Assembly (NCBI GenBank): GCA_004292515.1 | Contig: RDXB01000063.1 | Span: forward strand, 1-33,338 | Reading direction: 5' to 3' | DNA length: 33,338 nucleotides | Source of the DNA: Oscillatoriales cyanobacterium | Lineage (GTDB): Bacteria; Cyanobacteriota; Cyanobacteriia; CACIAM-69d | In this document: one piece after another, positions 1-7,994 of the stretch | Numbering within the stretch: position 1 is the first letter of the stretch | Layout of the letters: every line of letters begins with the position of its first letter | The notes under the pieces: model-generated | The model's database searches: none | What the model was told of the DNA's origin: nothing | What the model saw: only the letters and a program-made list of their open reading frames with translations | Translations under genes and position numbers: made by a program

Positions 1-398
1 ATGCCGCCGGCCGTGACGATCGCCCCTTCGCCCGCAATGATTTCCGTGCCGGGGCCGATGATGATGTCTACGCCTGCCTGGGTGTAGGGGTTGCCGGCCT
101 TCCCGATCGCGGCGATGTTGCCGTTTTTGATGCCAATATCCGCTTTAATTACGCCCCACCAATCGAGGATCACAGCATTGGTAATCACCGTATCCATCGC
201 ACCATTACTGTTAGTAATCGGCGATTGACCCATGCCATCCCGAATCGTTTTGCCGCCACCAAATTTCACTTCATCGCCATAAACCGTCAAATCTTTTTCG
301 ATTTCAATTAGCAATTCGGTGTCGGCCAACCGCAGGCGATCGCCCGTCGTTGGCCCATAGGTTTCAGCGTAGGTGCGGCGATCTAGACGGTAGGGCAT
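1..398 (-). CDS. ureC: Urease subunit alpha, N-terminal part (runs off the window)
   Basis: Catalytic subunit of urease, which hydrolyses urea to ammonia and carbamate in the cytoplasm. Only the first 132 codons are present. The translation starts [20 protein letters not shown] and continues with [20 protein letters not shown] and an [20 protein letters not shown] segment, all hallmarks of the UreC N-terminal domain. The nickel ligands and the carbamylated lysine lie beyond the window edge. The ATG at 396-398 has a good Shine-Dalgarno (GGAGGAAG) that lies inside the 3' end of the upstream GST gene, and the two genes overlap by 16 nt (383-398). UreC is therefore probably translated by coupling from the GST message. 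Identification is certain; completeness cannot be judged. Confidence 0.97.
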   Translation of the reverse strand, partial: MPYRLDRRTYAETYGPTTGDRLRLADTELLIEIEKDLTVYGDEVKFGGGKTIRDGMGQSPITNSNGAMDTVITNAVILDWWGVIKADIGIKNGNIAAIGKAGNPYTQAGVDIIIGPGTEIIAGEGAIVTAGG

Positions 399-1006
399 CC
401 GACTTCCTCCAAAATGGAAATGTAGTTGGGCTGGGCTTTGACGCGATCAATCCAAGCCAAGATGTGGGGAAATGGATCAAGATCAAATCCCCCCTCATCG
501 GCAACATGGGTGTAGGCAAACAGGGCAATATCTGCAATGGAATAGCGATTTCCCACTAAAAAATCTGCCTGTTTGAGGGCATGGTCAAGCACCCCAAGGG
601 CGGCATAGCCTGGGGTTTGTTTTTGCTGAAGAGCGTCCCGATAGGTCTCAGGATCTTTGAGAATTGATCGCCAAAATCGTGATGTAGCAATGTAGGGTTC
701 GTGGCTATATTGCTCAAAAAACAGCCATTGCCAAACGGCTGCGCGCGATCGGCGATCGGGAAAATTAAAGGGGGTATCTCCCGCCAAATAAGCCAGAATG
801 GCATTGGACTCGCTCAAGTAATCTCCTGCGGCCAGTTCTAACACTGGAATGCGACCATTGGGATTGATTTTTAGGAAGGCTTCTGTTCTGGACTCTCCCT
901 TTAAGATATCAATTTCACGGCACTCGAAAGGAAGCCGAAGTTGGCTTAGGAGTAACCGGACTTTGTAGCAATTTCCTGATGACTGGAACTGGTATAGCCG
1001 ATACAT
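383..1006 (-). CDS. Glutathione S-transferase family protein embedded in the urease operon
   Basis: 207-residue two-domain GST. The N-terminal thioredoxin fold has the SSGNCYKVR start of helix 1 (Ser9/Ser10 are candidate catalytic residues), the cis-proline loop [11 protein letters not shown] (Pro54) and the glutathione-binding SESNAI (Glu66-Ser67). The C-terminal helical domain carries the N-capping-type segment [16 protein letters not shown]. The length is typical for bacterial GSTs. It would conjugate or reduce electrophiles with glutathione in the cytosol; the substrate is unknown. It sits between ureB and ureC on the same strand. Its last codons contain the ureC Shine-Dalgarno and start codon (16-nt overlap), so it is a true member of the transcript. 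A GST at this place in a urease operon is unusual. Confidence 0.92.
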   Translation of the reverse strand: MYRLYQFQSSGNCYKVRLLLSQLRLPFECREIDILKGESRTEAFLKINPNGRIPVLELAAGDYLSESNAILAYLAGDTPFNFPDRRSRAAVWQWLFFEQYSHEPYIATSRFWRSILKDPETYRDALQQKQTPGYAALGVLDHALKQADFLVGNRYSIADIALFAYTHVADEGGFDLDPFPHILAWIDRVKAQPNYISILEEVGCPTV

Positions 1007-1088
1007 ATTTTTCTAGTAATTTTACCTGTGACTGATAGACCATGAACTTTATTGGATAGTGTTCGGTCTCAGCACCATAGTCAAAGTT

Positions 1089-1338
1089 TCATCGCCGGAC
1101 GATCGAGGTGATCAAAATGGTCACTGTGGCGCTGGCAATCAGGCCAAAGGCGAGTTGGACAACCCATTGCGTTGCCTTCTGATAAACTTCAAACCGTTCG
1201 TCACTGCGATCGAGTCTGGTATTTTTTTCAGTTAGATCATGAGATAACTGAATCAATGCGCTCATTGGTTTTAGATAGTTCCGTCGCCAACGAATCCAGC
1301 TTGTCAGCAATGCCTTGGAGACTCGGTTCTGTAGACAT
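1089..1338 (-). pseudogene. Small coiled-coil plus membrane-anchor protein, interrupted by a frameshift
   Basis: A start codon at 1336-1338 has a strong Shine-Dalgarno (GGAGGGTTTG). It opens a reading frame MSTEPSLQGIADKLDSLATE that continues to ...NERIDSVIS and stops at 1237-1239. The frame shifted by one base continues the same heptad pattern with DLTEKNTRLDRSDERFEVYQ, followed by a hydrophobic segment (WVVQLAFGLIASATVTILIT) and a C-terminal RR, stopping at 1089. Joined, the two halves would give a protein of about 80 residues: N-terminal coiled coil, one transmembrane helix near the C-terminus. This architecture is common among small cyanobacterial proteins of unknown function. Removing one base around 1237-1260 would restore the frame. 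It may be a real pseudogene, a sequencing error, or two short ORFs. The second half alone could start at a TTG (1310), but no ribosome site supports that. Confidence 0.5.
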
Positions 1339-1584
1339 CAAACCCTCCAGTAAAGCGTAATCAGCAGAGAATATCATTGATGATCATCTAAACTAAAACT
1401 GCGATCGCGCCATTACGCACCACCCTTGAATGAGCGCCTGCCGAATCATAGATTGCTCAGAGCTTGGGGGTTTGTGATCAATGATCCTAAAACCGATCCT
1501 AAAACCCGGATGCTGCTGTGACGCGGCCGTGATGATCAGGATTGTGGGGCAAAGGGTTTCAGCTCCTTGTTAGGGATCATTCGA

Positions 1585-2010
1585 TCAGGGTTGCGTGAAG
1601 CTATTTGCGCGCTTTTTCTTGGCTTTGACTTTAAATTTATCCTTGAATTTATCCTTGAGTTGATCTTTGGATTTGTCCTTGGGTTTTTGGTGGGATGATT
1701 CACGATCCAAGCCACCTTCGACTAAGGCATTAAAACCGTAGATTTCACGAGTGCCCGCAAAGGGAACCAAGGTGACAGTTTTCTGATCGCCGGGTTCAAA
1801 ACGCACTGCTGTTCCCGAGGGAATATCCAAATGGGTTCCCCGAGCGGCTGCGCGATCAAACACCAACGATTCATTCACTTCAAAAAAATGAAAATGCGAC
1901 CCCACTTGAATTGGCCGATCGCCTCGGTTTTCCACCATAATCGTCACAGGCGATCGCCCCACGTTTAATTCAATTTCGCCAGGTTCAACAATCAATTCAC
2001 CGGGAATCAT
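1585..2010 (-). CDS. ureB: Urease subunit beta with lysine-rich repeat tail
   Basis: Structural subunit of the urease (UreABC) complex. Residues 1-102 match the family closely: [20 protein letters not shown] at the start, [20 protein letters not shown] in the middle, [10 protein letters not shown] and [15 protein letters not shown] at the end. Ordinary bacterial UreB stops at about 100-110 residues; this one is 141. Residues 103-141 form a basic tail with 13 lysines and a four-residue period ([16 protein letters not shown]), encoded by 12-bp DNA repeats at 1633-1680. The start has an AAGGA Shine-Dalgarno. It lies 92 nt after ureA and is followed by a 246-nt gap before the small broken gene. 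The tail does not replace any conserved position and may be a recent expansion or a solvent-exposed polybasic extension. Confidence 0.96.
   Translation of the reverse strand: MIPGELIVEPGEIELNVGRSPVTIMVENRGDRPIQVGSHFHFFEVNESLVFDRAAARGTHLDIPSGTAVRFEPGDQKTVTLVPFAGTREIYGFNALVEGGLDRESSHQKPKDKSKDQLKDKFKDKFKVKAKKKRANSFTQP
1633..1680 (-). repeat. Four 12-bp tandem repeats coding the UreB tail
   Basis: Four adjoining 12-nt units (1633-1644, 1645-1656, 1657-1668, 1669-1680), on the plus strand AAATTTATCCTT, GAATTTATCCTT, GAGTTGATCTTT, GGATTTGTCCTT. Read on the minus strand they encode the KDKF/KDQL/KDKS tetrapeptides of the UreB C-terminal extension. The near-identity of the first two units suggests expansion by replication slippage. 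Confidence 0.85.
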
Positions 2011-2046
2011 GGCGTTGTTCCTTAATTGTCAATAATCACAATCCTC

Positions 2047-2075
2047 GTAAGAGCAGGGTTGAAACCTGCCCCTAC
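2047..2075. repeat. Small dispersed palindromic repeat between ureA and ureB
   Basis: Imperfect inverted repeat: GTAAGAGCAGG (2047-2057) against CCTGCCCCTAC (2065-2075). In minus-strand RNA all 11 positions pair, two of them as G-U. The GTAGGGGCAGG...CCTGC core resembles the short GTAGGGGCGGG...CCCGCCCCTAC repeats scattered between genes in many cyanobacteria. A shorter relative (GTAGGGCGGGCTTGCACCCC) is visible at about 11081-11100. It lies within the ureA-ureB spacer and could affect mRNA stability. Confidence 0.55.
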
Positions 2076-2102
2076 CCGGCCGCTTTCCTGCCAAAACCAC
2101 CA

Positions 2103-2405
2103 TTAACGAATGGGGTCATGCACTGTCACCAGTTTTGTGCCGTCGGGAAAGGTCGCCTCCACCTGCACATCATGGATCATCTCCGCTACCCCATCCATCA
2201 CATCTTCCCGAGTCAACAGCATCGTGCCTTCTGCCATCAGCTCCGCCACAGTTTTGCCATCGCGGGCCCCTTCCAAAATACCGGCTGTGATGTAGGCAAC
2301 CGCTTCTGGATAGTTCAGCTTCAGTCCGCGATTTTTGCGCCGCTCGGCCAACAAGGCAGCGGTAAAAATCAGCAGCTTGTCCTTTTCTTGGGGCGTGAGT
2401 TGCAT
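2103..2405 (-). CDS. ureA: Urease subunit gamma
   Basis: 100-residue gamma subunit of urease, the normal length. The sequence [20 protein letters not shown], then [17 protein letters not shown] and a conserved end with [18 protein letters not shown], is diagnostic. An in-frame upstream start at 2489 would add 28 residues unlike the family, so the ATG at 2403-2405 is preferred. No strong Shine-Dalgarno is visible. It is the first gene of the operon ureA-ureB-(small gene)-GST-ureC. Urease operons in cyanobacteria are often under nitrogen control by NtcA; I looked for a perfect GTA-N8-TAC upstream (2406-2568) and did not find one. Confidence 0.97.
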   Translation of the reverse strand: MQLTPQEKDKLLIFTAALLAERRKNRGLKLNYPEAVAYITAGILEGARDGKTVAELMAEGTMLLTREDVMDGVAEMIHDVQVEATFPDGTKLVTVHDPIR

Positions 2406-2568
2406 AGGGCGATCGCAAAAATAGGTCGGTGCTTGAACTCTGTTGCTGTCTGTTGTCGGTTGTAGCGTAATTGTGCCTAATCGGGGCAAATTGTTGGGAA
2501 GATTTTGGGTTCTTGTTGATCCCAGATGATCACGCCCGATCGGTCAGCCTGATCGCCCCAAGAAGTGG

Positions 2569-3366
2569 TTAATCGATCGCTAAATCCAACACCACGGGGG
2601 TATGGTCACTGGGCTTTTCGAGTTTGCGTGGCTCCAGATCAATATCGCAATGGCGGGCAGTGGGAATCAAGGCTGGCGACAAATATAAATGGTCAATCCG
2701 CCATCCCCGATTGCGTTGGAAACCACCCGATCGATAGTCCCACCAACTGAAGCGATCGCCCTGATCACAAAACAACCGAAAGGCATCCTGAAATCCCAAA
2801 TCGAAAACGCTATCTTTCAGGGCTGCCCGCTCATCATCAGAGGACATGATATGGGTTTCGCGGTTTTTGGGATTATGAATATCGCGGTCTTCATAGGCAA
2901 CATTAAAATCACCGCAAACGCAAACCTGGGGATGCTGGGTTAATAATTCCGTCAAGTAGGTTTTGAGTAACGCCAACCAATGCAGTTTATAAGCATATTT
3001 TTCGCTGCCAATTTCGGAGCCATTGGGCACATAGAGATCCACCAAAACCAAGTTTCCCGCTTGAACCGCAATCACCCGTTTTTGCTCATCTAAATCGCCA
3101 ACTAACTCGGGATCTAAAACTGCACCAAAACCGATCAAACATTGATTCACCGGTTGCCGACTGGCGATCGCCACGCCGTTGTAGCTCTTTTGTCCCGAAA
3201 TTTCCAGGTGATAGCCTAAATCCGTAAAAGCCGATCGGGGAAAGTCACTATCAATCACCTTGGTTTCTTGTAAACAAAGAAAATCTACGGGGTTTTCCTG
3301 AAGCCAACCGGTGACATGATCGAGGCGCGATCGAACAGAATTAACGTTCCAAGTGGCGATTTTCAT
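2569..3366 (-). CDS. xthA: Exodeoxyribonuclease III (AP endonuclease)
   Basis: 265-residue Mg-dependent AP endonuclease/3'-5' exonuclease of base excision repair, endonuclease/exonuclease/phosphatase fold. Visible active-site motifs: MKIATWNVNSVRSRL with Asn7, LCLQETK with Glu34, GDFNVAYEDRD with Asp153 and Asn155, GWRIDHLYLS, and the terminal SDHTPVVLDL with Asp254-His255. Their spacing matches E. coli ExoIII. The reading frame extends upstream to 3405, but homologs begin at MKIATWNVNS, so the ATG at 3364-3366 is chosen. It is transcribed away from the prolyl oligopeptidase gene across a 149-nt spacer and ends 163 nt before ureA. It is a single-copy housekeeping gene with typical host composition. 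Confidence 0.96.
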   Translation of the reverse strand: MKIATWNVNSVRSRLDHVTGWLQENPVDFLCLQETKVIDSDFPRSAFTDLGYHLEISGQKSYNGVAIASRQPVNQCLIGFGAVLDPELVGDLDEQKRVIAVQAGNLVLVDLYVPNGSEIGSEKYAYKLHWLALLKTYLTELLTQHPQVCVCGDFNVAYEDRDIHNPKNRETHIMSSDDERAALKDSVFDLGFQDAFRLFCDQGDRFSWWDYRSGGFQRNRGWRIDHLYLSPALIPTARHCDIDLEPRKLEKPSDHTPVVLDLAID

Positions 3367-3477
3367 AGGGGCGATCGACGGGGATGCAGCGTCCAAGCGG
3401 GGCAAAAAATGGGGGTGAGGTTTGGCAATCGGGCCCGAAGCTTTCCCAGAATACCGCTACAGTCGGGCCCGCGCCCG

Positions 3478-3483
3478 TACAAT
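3478..3483 (+). promoter_or_regulatory. Candidate -10 element for the prolyl oligopeptidase gene
   Basis: TACAAT in the xthA/POP spacer, followed about 33 nt later by the ATG at 3516. No convincing -35 box is visible upstream in the GC-rich TCGGGCCCGCGCCCG stretch, so this is a weak prediction based on one hexamer and position. Confidence 0.3.
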
Positions 3484-3515
3484 AGACCCCGGACGTGAAT
3501 TTTTTGTAGCATCCC

Positions 3516-5612
3516 ATGGCCGATCGTCTTGTCTATCCCACCAGCCGTACCGTTGACCAAGTGGACATCTACCACGGCGTTTCGGTGCCTGACCCCTACC
3601 GCTGGTTAGAAGATGCCAATGATCCGGAAACGGCTGATTGGATTGCCGCCCAAAATCAATTGACCTTTGATTATTTGGCGCAAATTCCGGCGCGATCGTC
3701 CCTTTATGACCGGATGTTACAACTTTGGGACTATGAAAAATTGAGCGTGCCCTGGAAGCGGGGCGATCGCTATTTCTATTACAAAAACGATGGGCTACAA
3801 AATCAAAGCATCTTGTATCAGCTTGATTGCCTGGATGGGGAGGCGCGTGTTTTGCTCGACCCCAATCAGCTTTCGGAGGATGGCACTGTTGCCCTGTCGG
3901 GAATTGCCTTCACCCAAGACGGATCATTGATGGCCTATGGCTTGTCCACGGCAGGTTCCGATTGGCAAACCTGGCGAGTGCGATCGGTGGAAACGGGTGA
4001 AGATTTGCCCGATCGCCTGGATTGGGTGAAGTTTTCTGGTGCATCTTGGACACCGGATAATCGGGGATTTTTCTATAGTCGCTATGACGAACCGAATGCA
4101 GAAAACCAGTTCCAAGATACCAACTATTTCCAGAAACTTTACTATCACGAACTGGGCACTGAGCAAGCGGCTGATCTGCTGATTTATGAGCGACTCGATC
4201 AGCCAGAATGGGGCTTTAGCGGCAGGGTCAGTGAAGATGGTTCCTATCTATTGATTTCTGTTTGGAAGGGAACTGACGCAAAGAATTTACTATTTGTGAA
4301 AGATCTTCGACAGCCGAATGCTCCTGTGCGGGAATTGGTGAGTGATTGGGTCGGTGGGTTTGGATTTATTGATCATGATGGGGCGATCGGCTGGTTTGAA
4401 ACCAACTGGCAAGCGCCTATGGGTCGGGTGGTGGCGATCAATCTCGACACGACCAGCACCGATTGGCAATCCACAATCCAAGAAGTGATTCCCGAAGCAA
4501 CCCACAAGTTGGATGCGGTTTCCACCCTGAATGATGGGTTTGTGGTGGAATATTTGCAAGATGCGCGATCGGCGGTGCAGTTCTTTAATTTGCAAGGGCA
4601 GTTCCAATTTGAAATCGAGTTGCCGGGTCTCGGTTCGATCGGTGGTTTTCAAGGCAAACGGAGCGATCGGGAAACCTTCTATAGTTTCACCAGCTACACC
4701 ACACCCACCCGTATTTATCGCTACGACTTTGCCAGCCAAACTAGCCAGCTTTTCCGAGAGCCGACGGTGGCGTTTAACCCGGAAGATTATGAAACCCACC
4801 AAGTTTTCTACCACAGCAAAGATGGCACGCAGATCCCACTATTTATTAGCCACAAGAAAGGACTAGAGCTGACCGGCGATCGCCCTGCCATTCTCTACGG
4901 CTATGGCGGGTTCAATGTGTCTCTCACGCCGGTTTTTTCCGTGTCCAACTTGGTATGGATGGAAATGGGTGGCATCTACGCTGTTGCCAACTTACGGGGG
5001 GGTGGTGAATATGGTGAAGCGTGGCATGAAGCAGGTACAAAACTGCAAAAGCAAAATGTTTTTGATGACTTTATTGCTGCTGCGGAATGGCTGATTGCGA
5101 ATCAATACACCAAACCCCAACGGCTGGCAATTTCTGGTGGCAGTAATGGGGGTTTATTAGTAGGTGCTTGCCTCATTCAGCGACCCGATTTGTTTGGGGC
5201 TGCCCTGCCTGCAGTCGGGGTGATGGATATGCTGCGCTTCTCGCAATTTACGATCGGTTGGGCTTGGTGTTCTGACTATGGATCGCCGGAAAATGCAGCG
5301 GAATTTCAGGCGCTCTATGCCTATTCACCGCTGCATAATTTGCGATCGGGAACGGCCTATCCTGCCACTTTGGTGACTACGGGGGAGCGGGACGATCGCG
5401 TGGTTCCTGCCCATAGTTTTAAGTTCACCGCTGCCTTACAAGCGGCCCACAATGGTGACGCGCCGACTCTGATTCGGATTGAAACAAAAGCCGGCCACGG
5501 AGCTGGCAAACCCACCACCAAAATCGTGGAAGAAGCCAGCGACAAGTTAGCATTCCTGGTTAAAACCCTCGATTTCCAGCCTCAGCTCACGACTCAGGTT
5601 GCTGAGGCTTAA
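3516..5612 (+). CDS. Prolyl oligopeptidase (prolyl endopeptidase, family S9A)
   Basis: 698-residue serine peptidase that cleaves short peptides after proline. The start MADRLVYPTSRTVDQVDIYH with VSVPDPYRWLED is the typical N-terminus of the family. Residues from about 70 to 420 form the seven-bladed beta-propeller that gates the active site. The C-terminal alpha/beta-hydrolase domain has the nucleophile motif AISGGSNGGLL (Ser543), the acid in TGERDDRVVP (Asp626, with substrate-binding Arg628) and the histidine in KAGHGAGK (His661). The spacing agrees with porcine POP (554/641/680). No signal peptide is seen, so it is probably cytoplasmic. The next gene starts 2 nt after its stop, implying co-transcription with the glycosyltransferase. 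No Shine-Dalgarno is evident at the start. Confidence 0.96.
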   Translation: MADRLVYPTSRTVDQVDIYHGVSVPDPYRWLEDANDPETADWIAAQNQLTFDYLAQIPARSSLYDRMLQLWDYEKLSVPWKRGDRYFYYKNDGLQNQSILYQLDCLDGEARVLLDPNQLSEDGTVALSGIAFTQDGSLMAYGLSTAGSDWQTWRVRSVETGEDLPDRLDWVKFSGASWTPDNRGFFYSRYDEPNAENQFQDTNYFQKLYYHELGTEQAADLLIYERLDQPEWGFSGRVSEDGSYLLISVWKGTDAKNLLFVKDLRQPNAPVRELVSDWVGGFGFIDHDGAIGWFETNWQAPMGRVVAINLDTTSTDWQSTIQEVIPEATHKLDAVSTLNDGFVVEYLQDARSAVQFFNLQGQFQFEIELPGLGSIGGFQGKRSDRETFYSFTSYTTPTRIYRYDFASQTSQLFREPTVAFNPEDYETHQVFYHSKDGTQIPLFISHKKGLELTGDRPAILYGYGGFNVSLTPVFSVSNLVWMEMGGIYAVANLRGGGEYGEAWHEAGTKLQKQNVFDDFIAAAEWLIANQYTKPQRLAISGGSNGGLLVGACLIQRPDLFGAALPAVGVMDMLRFSQFTIGWAWCSDYGSPENAAEFQALYAYSPLHNLRSGTAYPATLVTTGERDDRVVPAHSFKFTAALQAAHNGDAPTLIRIETKAGHGAGKPTTKIVEEASDKLAFLVKTLDFQPQLTTQVAEA

Positions 5613-5614
5613 GG

Positions 5615-7006
5615 ATGGGTGGTATGCCAGCAGTGCAACCCACTTTACGACCGATTGAAGCGGTTCCCACGGGTGAATTGTGCATCGATCCGCTACCGGA
5701 TTCGCGATTGCATCAATCCACTTGGGGGGAACCCACCACGGCAGAATTCCAAATCGAAATTCGCCAGCCAGACTATCTCCAACAGCCGCTCAATTTCGAG
5801 CAGGCGATCGCCCAATTTCTGGCTCTCTCACCCCAGGGCGGCAAGTTGACTATCCTAGGGCGATCGCTGCGGTTTTCGCTGGTGATTCCCACCTACGAAG
5901 AAGCCGACAATATCGAAGCTTTGGTGCGATCGCTGGTGGTGATTTTGGATCAGGCTTTGCCCAATGATTACGAAATCATTGTGGTGGACGACAACAGCAC
6001 CGATCGCACCTGGAAAATTGCCCAGGAACTGACCGCCGAATTTCCCCAATTGCGGGTGCTTTGTCGGCACTACGAACAGGGGCTAGCCACCGCCGTGATT
6101 CGTGGTTGGCAGGTGGCAAAGGGCGAAATTTTAGGTGTAATTGATGGCGACGGCCAGCACGATGAGCAACTCTTGCCGGAGATGGTGGCGCAGATTTTGG
6201 CCGGAGCTGATTTGGTGGCTGCCAGTCGCAATGATCCCGGCGGTGGCATTAGCGAATGGAGTCCGTGGCGGCGCTTAACGTCCCGAGGCGCACAGATTCT
6301 AGGGCTAGCCCTATTGCCCGACGTGGTGGGGTTGGTGTCCGATCCCCTAAGTGGCTATTTTGTCTTGAAACGCAGCGCGATCGCCCACAAAATTCTTAAT
6401 CCCTTGGGCTATAAAATTCTGATTGAAGTGTTAGCAAAAGGAGATTTTGGGCTTGTGAAAACGCTGCCCTACGAATTTCGCGAGCGGCAATCGGGCGAAA
6501 CCAAAGTCACTTGGTATCATGCGATCGACTATCTCGCCCATTTGTGGCGGCTGCGGCTCGATCGGTTCCCAGTTCAGCGTTTCATGCGGTTTGGCATTGT
6601 CGGTCTGAGTGGCGTAATCGTTGATATGGCGGTGCTCTATGCCCTCAGTGATCCCAGCACCCTCGGCTGGGGGTTGACTCGCAGCAAAATGATCGCGGCA
6701 GAAATCGCGATTCTAAATAACTTTTGGTGGAACGATCGCTGGACATTTCGCGACCTCTCCCAACGTCAAACTGGCTTGCGTCGTCGCCTCGAACGCTTCT
6801 TAAAATTCAATTTAATTTGTCTGATGGGGCTGATTCTGAATGTTTTAATTTTGAATCTTATTTTTAATGTGATTTTTGCGGGTCAATTCCGGTATTTAGC
6901 CAACTTGATTGCGATCGGCTTAGTCACTTTTTGGAACTTTTGGCTGAATACCAAGCTCAGTTGGCGTGTCACCGATCGCGATCGCGCCGAACAACTCAAC
7001 CCCTAG
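5615..7006 (+). CDS. GT2 glycosyltransferase fused to a GtrA-like membrane domain
   Basis: 463 residues. Residues 1-84 are an N-terminal extension without recognised motifs. Residues 86-315 are a GT-A domain of the dolichyl-phosphate-mannose/polyprenyl-phosphate-glucose synthase type: SLVIPTYEEADNI, VVDDNSTDRTW (Asp125-Asp126), IDGDGQHDEQLLP (Asp177-Asp179 metal/nucleotide site), DPLSGYF and the basic LRLDRFPVQRF junction. Residues 321-455 are a GtrA/DPMS-type bundle of about four transmembrane helices (RFGIVGLSGVIVDMAV; FWWNDRWTFR; the hydrophobic run around LICLMGLILNVLILNLIF). It would transfer a sugar from a nucleotide donor to polyprenyl phosphate at the membrane and perhaps assist flipping. 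It starts 2 nt after the POP stop; an alternative ATG lies at 5624. Function class is firm, sugar unknown. Confidence 0.92.
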   Translation: MGGMPAVQPTLRPIEAVPTGELCIDPLPDSRLHQSTWGEPTTAEFQIEIRQPDYLQQPLNFEQAIAQFLALSPQGGKLTILGRSLRFSLVIPTYEEADNIEALVRSLVVILDQALPNDYEIIVVDDNSTDRTWKIAQELTAEFPQLRVLCRHYEQGLATAVIRGWQVAKGEILGVIDGDGQHDEQLLPEMVAQILAGADLVAASRNDPGGGISEWSPWRRLTSRGAQILGLALLPDVVGLVSDPLSGYFVLKRSAIAHKILNPLGYKILIEVLAKGDFGLVKTLPYEFRERQSGETKVTWYHAIDYLAHLWRLRLDRFPVQRFMRFGIVGLSGVIVDMAVLYALSDPSTLGWGLTRSKMIAAEIAILNNFWWNDRWTFRDLSQRQTGLRRRLERFLKFNLICLMGLILNVLILNLIFNVIFAGQFRYLANLIAIGLVTFWNFWLNTKLSWRVTDRDRAEQLNP

Positions 7007-7023
7007 ATCACCCATTACCTAGA

Positions 7024-7043
7024 CAAGGGGCCTCGGCCCCTTG
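7024..7043. other. Perfect 20-bp palindrome after the GT2 gene
   Basis: CAAGGGGCC-TC-GGCCCCTTG, 9-bp arms with a 2-nt centre, starting 17 nt after the glycosyltransferase stop and 21 nt before the next ATG. There is no T-tract, so it is not a textbook intrinsic terminator. It could act as an RNA stability hairpin or a protein site. Confidence 0.5.
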
Positions 7044-7064
7044 CCCCATCCCCCCAAGCACCCC

Positions 7065-7727
7065 ATGAAGCCACCCAAAAAACGTTGGATTGTGCTGCTA
7101 TTGTTCTTTTGTCTCGGGGCGATCGGGGCAATGTTTTACAGCTTAGGCATGATCGACATCGAACGGCTAAGAACACAAATTGGCGGTACTGGTTGGCTCG
7201 CACCATTAGTCTATATGGCAGTCTATCTAGCCGTCACCATGTTGATGCTACCCTCCACTGCTTTAAACCTCTTGGGGGGGGCACTATTCGGCTCAATTTG
7301 GGGCACAGTTTGGACGAGTTTAGCTGCGATTTTGGCCGCGATCGCCTCCTTTTATCTCAGTCGTTGGCTAGCCCGGCCCGCTTTTGAACGCCGCCTCGCC
7401 GATCGCTGGCAAGAAATGGATCAAGAAATTCGTCGCCACGGGTTTGCCTATATGTTTGCCGTCCGGTTGCTGCCAATTTTGCCCTACGGTTTAGCAAACT
7501 ACACCGCCGGTTTAACCTCCGTCCGCTTTCGGGATTACCTCATCGCCACGATCGCAGGCACCGGTCCCGGCGTATTTCTGTTTGTGCAACTGGGCAGCTC
7601 TGGCACCGAAGCCGTCAGCAGCGGCCAGTTTTTACCCCTCACCCTCACCCTCGGGGCGATCGGTTTGCTGATCATTGGCGCTACTTGGTATAGCCACAAC
7701 CTAGCGCGATCGACCCGCCAAAAGTAA
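7065..7727 (+). CDS. TVP38/TMEM64 family (VTT/SNARE-associated domain) membrane protein
   Basis: 220-residue integral membrane protein. After a short basic start MKPPKKRW comes a transmembrane helix (IVLLLFFCLGAIGAMFY). The VTT core follows: GWLAPLVYMAVYLAVTMLML, then the family signature LPSTALNLLGGALFGSIWGT, then FAVRLLPILPYGLANYTAGL with the conserved Arg and Pro-rich FAVRLLPxxP pattern, and FRDYLIATIAGTGPGVFLF. The family is related to DedA and to eukaryotic lipid scramblases; the exact role in cyanobacteria is unsettled. An in-frame TTG at 7041 would add eight residues (PHPPKHP); the ATG at 7065 gives a more normal N-terminus. It is likely co-transcribed with the preceding glycosyltransferase. 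Confidence 0.9.
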   Translation: MKPPKKRWIVLLLFFCLGAIGAMFYSLGMIDIERLRTQIGGTGWLAPLVYMAVYLAVTMLMLPSTALNLLGGALFGSIWGTVWTSLAAILAAIASFYLSRWLARPAFERRLADRWQEMDQEIRRHGFAYMFAVRLLPILPYGLANYTAGLTSVRFRDYLIATIAGTGPGVFLFVQLGSSGTEAVSSGQFLPLTLTLGAIGLLIIGATWYSHNLARSTRQK

Positions 7728-7994
7728 CAGACAATTGGACTACAGCTTTTATCTCCCTGAATCAGTACAGCCACCGATCGCCTGTAGGGTAGGTAATGCC
7801 CGCCAACTAACCGCTTCATCCCATCCATGATCTGCTATACGAATCATTTGAGGGAAAGGTTGTAGAGCGGCCCACAAGCGGTATTCTGAGGCAACTGGTT
7901 CATCTTGCAAACCGATTAAAACAGGTCTTTGTTTGCATTAACCTTTGCTTAATCTCAACCTCCGCATTGTTTACCCCTGCCCATTCTCAAATCT

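Noticed and set aside
2406-2489. Longer UreA start (28 more residues)
   Set aside because: The extension is not like the family; UreA normally begins MQLTPQEK.
2406-2568. NtcA site upstream of ureA
   Set aside because: Only a partial match (GTA-N8-GTG near 2462) was found; not good enough to call.
4290-4814. 174-codon minus-strand ORF inside the prolyl oligopeptidase gene
   Set aside because: Antisense shadow; the sense frame has continuous family similarity.
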